The translations under genes were made by a program, and so were the position numbers. From assembly GCA_030746455.1 (NCBI GenBank), contig JASLMQ010000300.1, positions 1 to 5,863 of the forward strand: a DNA stretch of 5,863 nt, in the 5' to 3' direction. This DNA is from Candidatus Latescibacterota bacterium. GTDB lineage: Bacteria; Latescibacterota; UBA2968; GCA-2709665. Shown piece by piece: positions 4,193 to 5,863 of this stretch (the stretch's first letter is position 1; each line of letters opens with the position of its first letter). The notes under the pieces were generated by a model. The model made no database searches and had not been told where the DNA came from. It worked only from the letters and a program-made list of their open reading frames with translations.

Positions 4193-5680
4193 CTAGCCCG
4201 ACCGCAGGGCCCGTCCCGTCCCCCTTCTGTTCCGGTCGAAGAAGCGGATCAGCATCGTCCCAACACGCTTCTCGTTCTGCTCCAGCCACCACCAGAATGG
4301 CTGGGGATAATCCTCATTCACCCTTGCTGACCTCCGCCCGTAACGCCCGGCGGACGGAACCATGAGGTCGAGAAGCGCTCGGTAGCCCGGCCAGCTCCAC
4401 GACTGGTTGAAGGCGTCGTCCCTGGCGGCTTTCGCCGTGGCTTCCACCAGGCCGATAATGTCCCGGTAGCCCCTCCCGCCAACCACCGCCTGCAACGCGC
4501 GCAAGTCGAGATCGAGATCTTCAGGCCCGAGTGAAGGGGCGTAGATCAGCAGCGAGGCGATGACGTCCGCGACGTGCGCATACCGGATCATAGACAGGTG
4601 AGGGTGTGCCATACCCGCCCCGGCCGGTTGGTGGTGGTGGTCCGTGACGTGGATCTCCACGTCCGACCACCTGGCCAGACGCATGACCTGGGCCCCCTTC
4701 ACGGCGTGCAGATGCTTCTGGTACAGGTGCCACTCGCCTCTTGCGTAGGCCGAATAGGTTGACGCGCGCGTGCACTCGATCCACACGTTGCGCACGCTGC
4801 GGGAATCCTCCAGGTTCATAAACAACATGCCGACATCGAGGAGGAGCCCCATGCGAAAGATCACACTTGGTGAAGGGAGGTCCGCATCGCTTCCATCGAC
4901 GCGAGACAGGATCTGGAACAGCGCGTGTGCCGTGAGGACCCCGTGGCACCAGAAGGACCGATCGAATTCCGGGCAGCCCAGCGAGACGTCGCGCATGAAG
5001 TCCTCTTGCTCCCTGCGGGCGGCCTGAAGGACGATCATCTTGATCCCGGTCTCACCCAGGAAGCGTAGCGCCGTCTGCACGTGCCCCGTCTCCGGAGTCC
5101 GACCCTCCTCCGGGCCAACCAAGATCTTGCCCCCCTCCCTCGCCTTTAGGCGGCCGGCTTCCCAGACCTTGAGTGCCAGCACCCTGTCCTCACTTATGAC
5201 GCGCGCGATGGTCGCCCAGGGTTGCTTCTCGTCGAAATACTGCTTCAGCGTGTACTGCACCTCGTACAGGGTCGCCATCCGGTCCAGCCGCCGCAGGGTG
5301 TCCTGTGCGAGGATGCGCTCCCCTCTCTCCTCGGCCTCCCGGTAGGTGTCTTCGAGCGATAGTGCCGCCACATCCGTCTCGTAGAGAGCCGACTGCTGGA
5401 AGGGTTTGAAATCTTCCGCCAGCTCAGGCGAGGCAGGGACCTCCTCCAGACCGGAAAAGGAGGTGTTTCCAGGCAAGGCGACCTCTTCGTGGAAAAAGTC
5501 GCCCACGTTGCAGTCGAAGGCCCTGGCCAGAGCCTCCAACGTCTTCAGTGACGGCTTCCGCTTGTCCGTCTCCAGCAGGCTCAGGTAGTTCTGGGAGCTG
5601 CCAATCTCCCGGGCCGCCTGCTCCTGGGATAGGTCTCGCGTCTCCCTCAACGCCCTGATTCGGTGACCAATGGCAATCAC
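4193..5680 (-). CDS. XRE-type HTH protein fused to an HDOD domain, probable regulator
   Basis: The 495-residue product begins with a complete XRE/Cro-type helix-turn-helix (about 5-62; LSQEQAAREIGSSQNYLSLLE spans the recognition region). A linker (about 65-135) follows, then an HDOD-like domain (about 140-355). HDOD features visible are the FWCH segment (243-246), LLLDVG (279-284) and a histidine-rich end, VTDHHH (345-350). The usual His-Asp pair reads Leu-Asp, so phosphohydrolase activity is unlikely, as in HDOD proteins generally. The C-terminal 140 residues are helical and Trp-rich, with no family I recognise. GTG 5680 is chosen because GGAGAGG (5689-5695) lies eight bases upstream and the HTH starts at once; the frame also opens at 5785 (GTG) and 5758 (ATG), both without an SD. 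It lies 276 nt upstream of the modifier operon on the same strand and may control it. Confidence 0.9.
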   Translation of the reverse strand: MIAIGHRIRALRETRDLSQEQAAREIGSSQNYLSLLETDKRKPSLKTLEALARAFDCNVGDFFHEEVALPGNTSFSGLEEVPASPELAEDFKPFQQSALYETDVAALSLEDTYREAEERGERILAQDTLRRLDRMATLYEVQYTLKQYFDEKQPWATIARVISEDRVLALKVWEAGRLKAREGGKILVGPEEGRTPETGHVQTALRFLGETGIKMIVLQAARREQEDFMRDVSLGCPEFDRSFWCHGVLTAHALFQILSRVDGSDADLPSPSVIFRMGLLLDVGMLFMNLEDSRSVRNVWIECTRASTYSAYARGEWHLYQKHLHAVKGAQVMRLARWSDVEIHVTDHHHQPAGAGMAHPHLSMIRYAHVADVIASLLIYAPSLGPEDLDLDLRALQAVVGGRGYRDIIGLVEATAKAARDDAFNQSWSWPGYRALLDLMVPSAGRYGRRSARVNEDYPQPFWWWLEQNEKRVGTMLIRFFDRNRRGTGRALRSG

Positions 5681-5774
5681 TCTGAACGCCTCTCCACCAG
5701 ATCCTGTAGACGCCAGTGTCGTCTGCTTAACCTCCTGCAGACTACACTCGCCCCTCATCTGCACAACGGAACCG

Positions 5775-5824
5775 CTTATATACACCTAAATTGATCGATT
5801 TCTTCATCCAACCGGTATATGGAT
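5775..5824 (-). promoter_or_regulatory. Promoter/operator candidate upstream of the HTH-HDOD gene
   Basis: This AT-rich segment stands out from its GC-rich surroundings. On the minus strand it contains TATATA (plus 5777-5782), a possible -10 box. Just upstream is a 14-base near-palindrome (AAATTGATCGATTT on plus, 5788-5801, one mismatched pair), and further up is an inverted repeat ATCCA-N9-TGGAT (5806-5824). No good -35 box is seen. The positions suit autoregulation by the XRE-type protein, which is an inference. The remaining bases to 5863 hold nothing I recognise. Confidence 0.35.
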
Positions 5825-5863
5825 TGGGATGATCTGGCTACATCGCTTCCACAGCAGGTCGAG

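Overview
The window is GC-rich, uses clear Shine-Dalgarno (SD) sites, and has short intergenic gaps inside its main operon. This fits a bacterium from a high-GC lineage such as Myxococcota, Gemmatimonadota, Acidobacteriota or similar. The sequence alone does not settle the phylum. All the convincing protein genes read leftward on the minus strand.

Layout, from the right end in transcription order. (1) 5681-5863 is an upstream region with AT-rich promoter-like sequence and two short inverted repeats. (2) 5680-4193 encodes an XRE-type helix-turn-helix fused to an HDOD domain, probably a regulator. (3) 4192-3917 is a 276-nt intergenic region. On the plus strand it carries a sigma70-like promoter followed by a strong rho-independent terminator, which together look like a small RNA gene of about 120 nt. 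On the minus strand it carries a near-perfect SD in front of a two-codon ORF. (4) 3916-3611 encodes a 101-residue protein whose N-terminus looks like a beta-hairpin followed by a helix and which ends in Gly-Gly, so it is a candidate ubiquitin-like modifier. (5) 3542-2325 encodes a 405-residue protein with an E2-like signature (HPYV, then LCMG) near its C-terminus. (6) 2314-908 encodes a 468-residue E1/ThiF protein built from two tandem adenylation-type halves, the first degenerate and the second apparently active. (7) 848-666 encodes a 60-residue CxxC protein. (8) From 669 leftward a small membrane protein begins, coupled to gene 7 by a GTGA overlap. Its 3' end is uncertain.

The left 600 bases are unclear. 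Positions 1-200 are dense in perfect short inverted repeats and may be structured RNA. Positions 201-602 show a coding-like base pattern on the plus strand, but only in broken frames.

Together, genes 4-6 form a compact Ubl-E2-E1 operon resembling bacterial ubiquitin-like conjugation systems. It has a eukaryotic-style tandem E1, no JAB-type deubiquitinase in view, and two small accessory genes, one apparently membrane-anchored. The HTH-HDOD protein and the plus-strand small RNA are candidate regulators. The function is inferred from motifs and gene order. Defence, protein tagging and modified-peptide biosynthesis are all possible.
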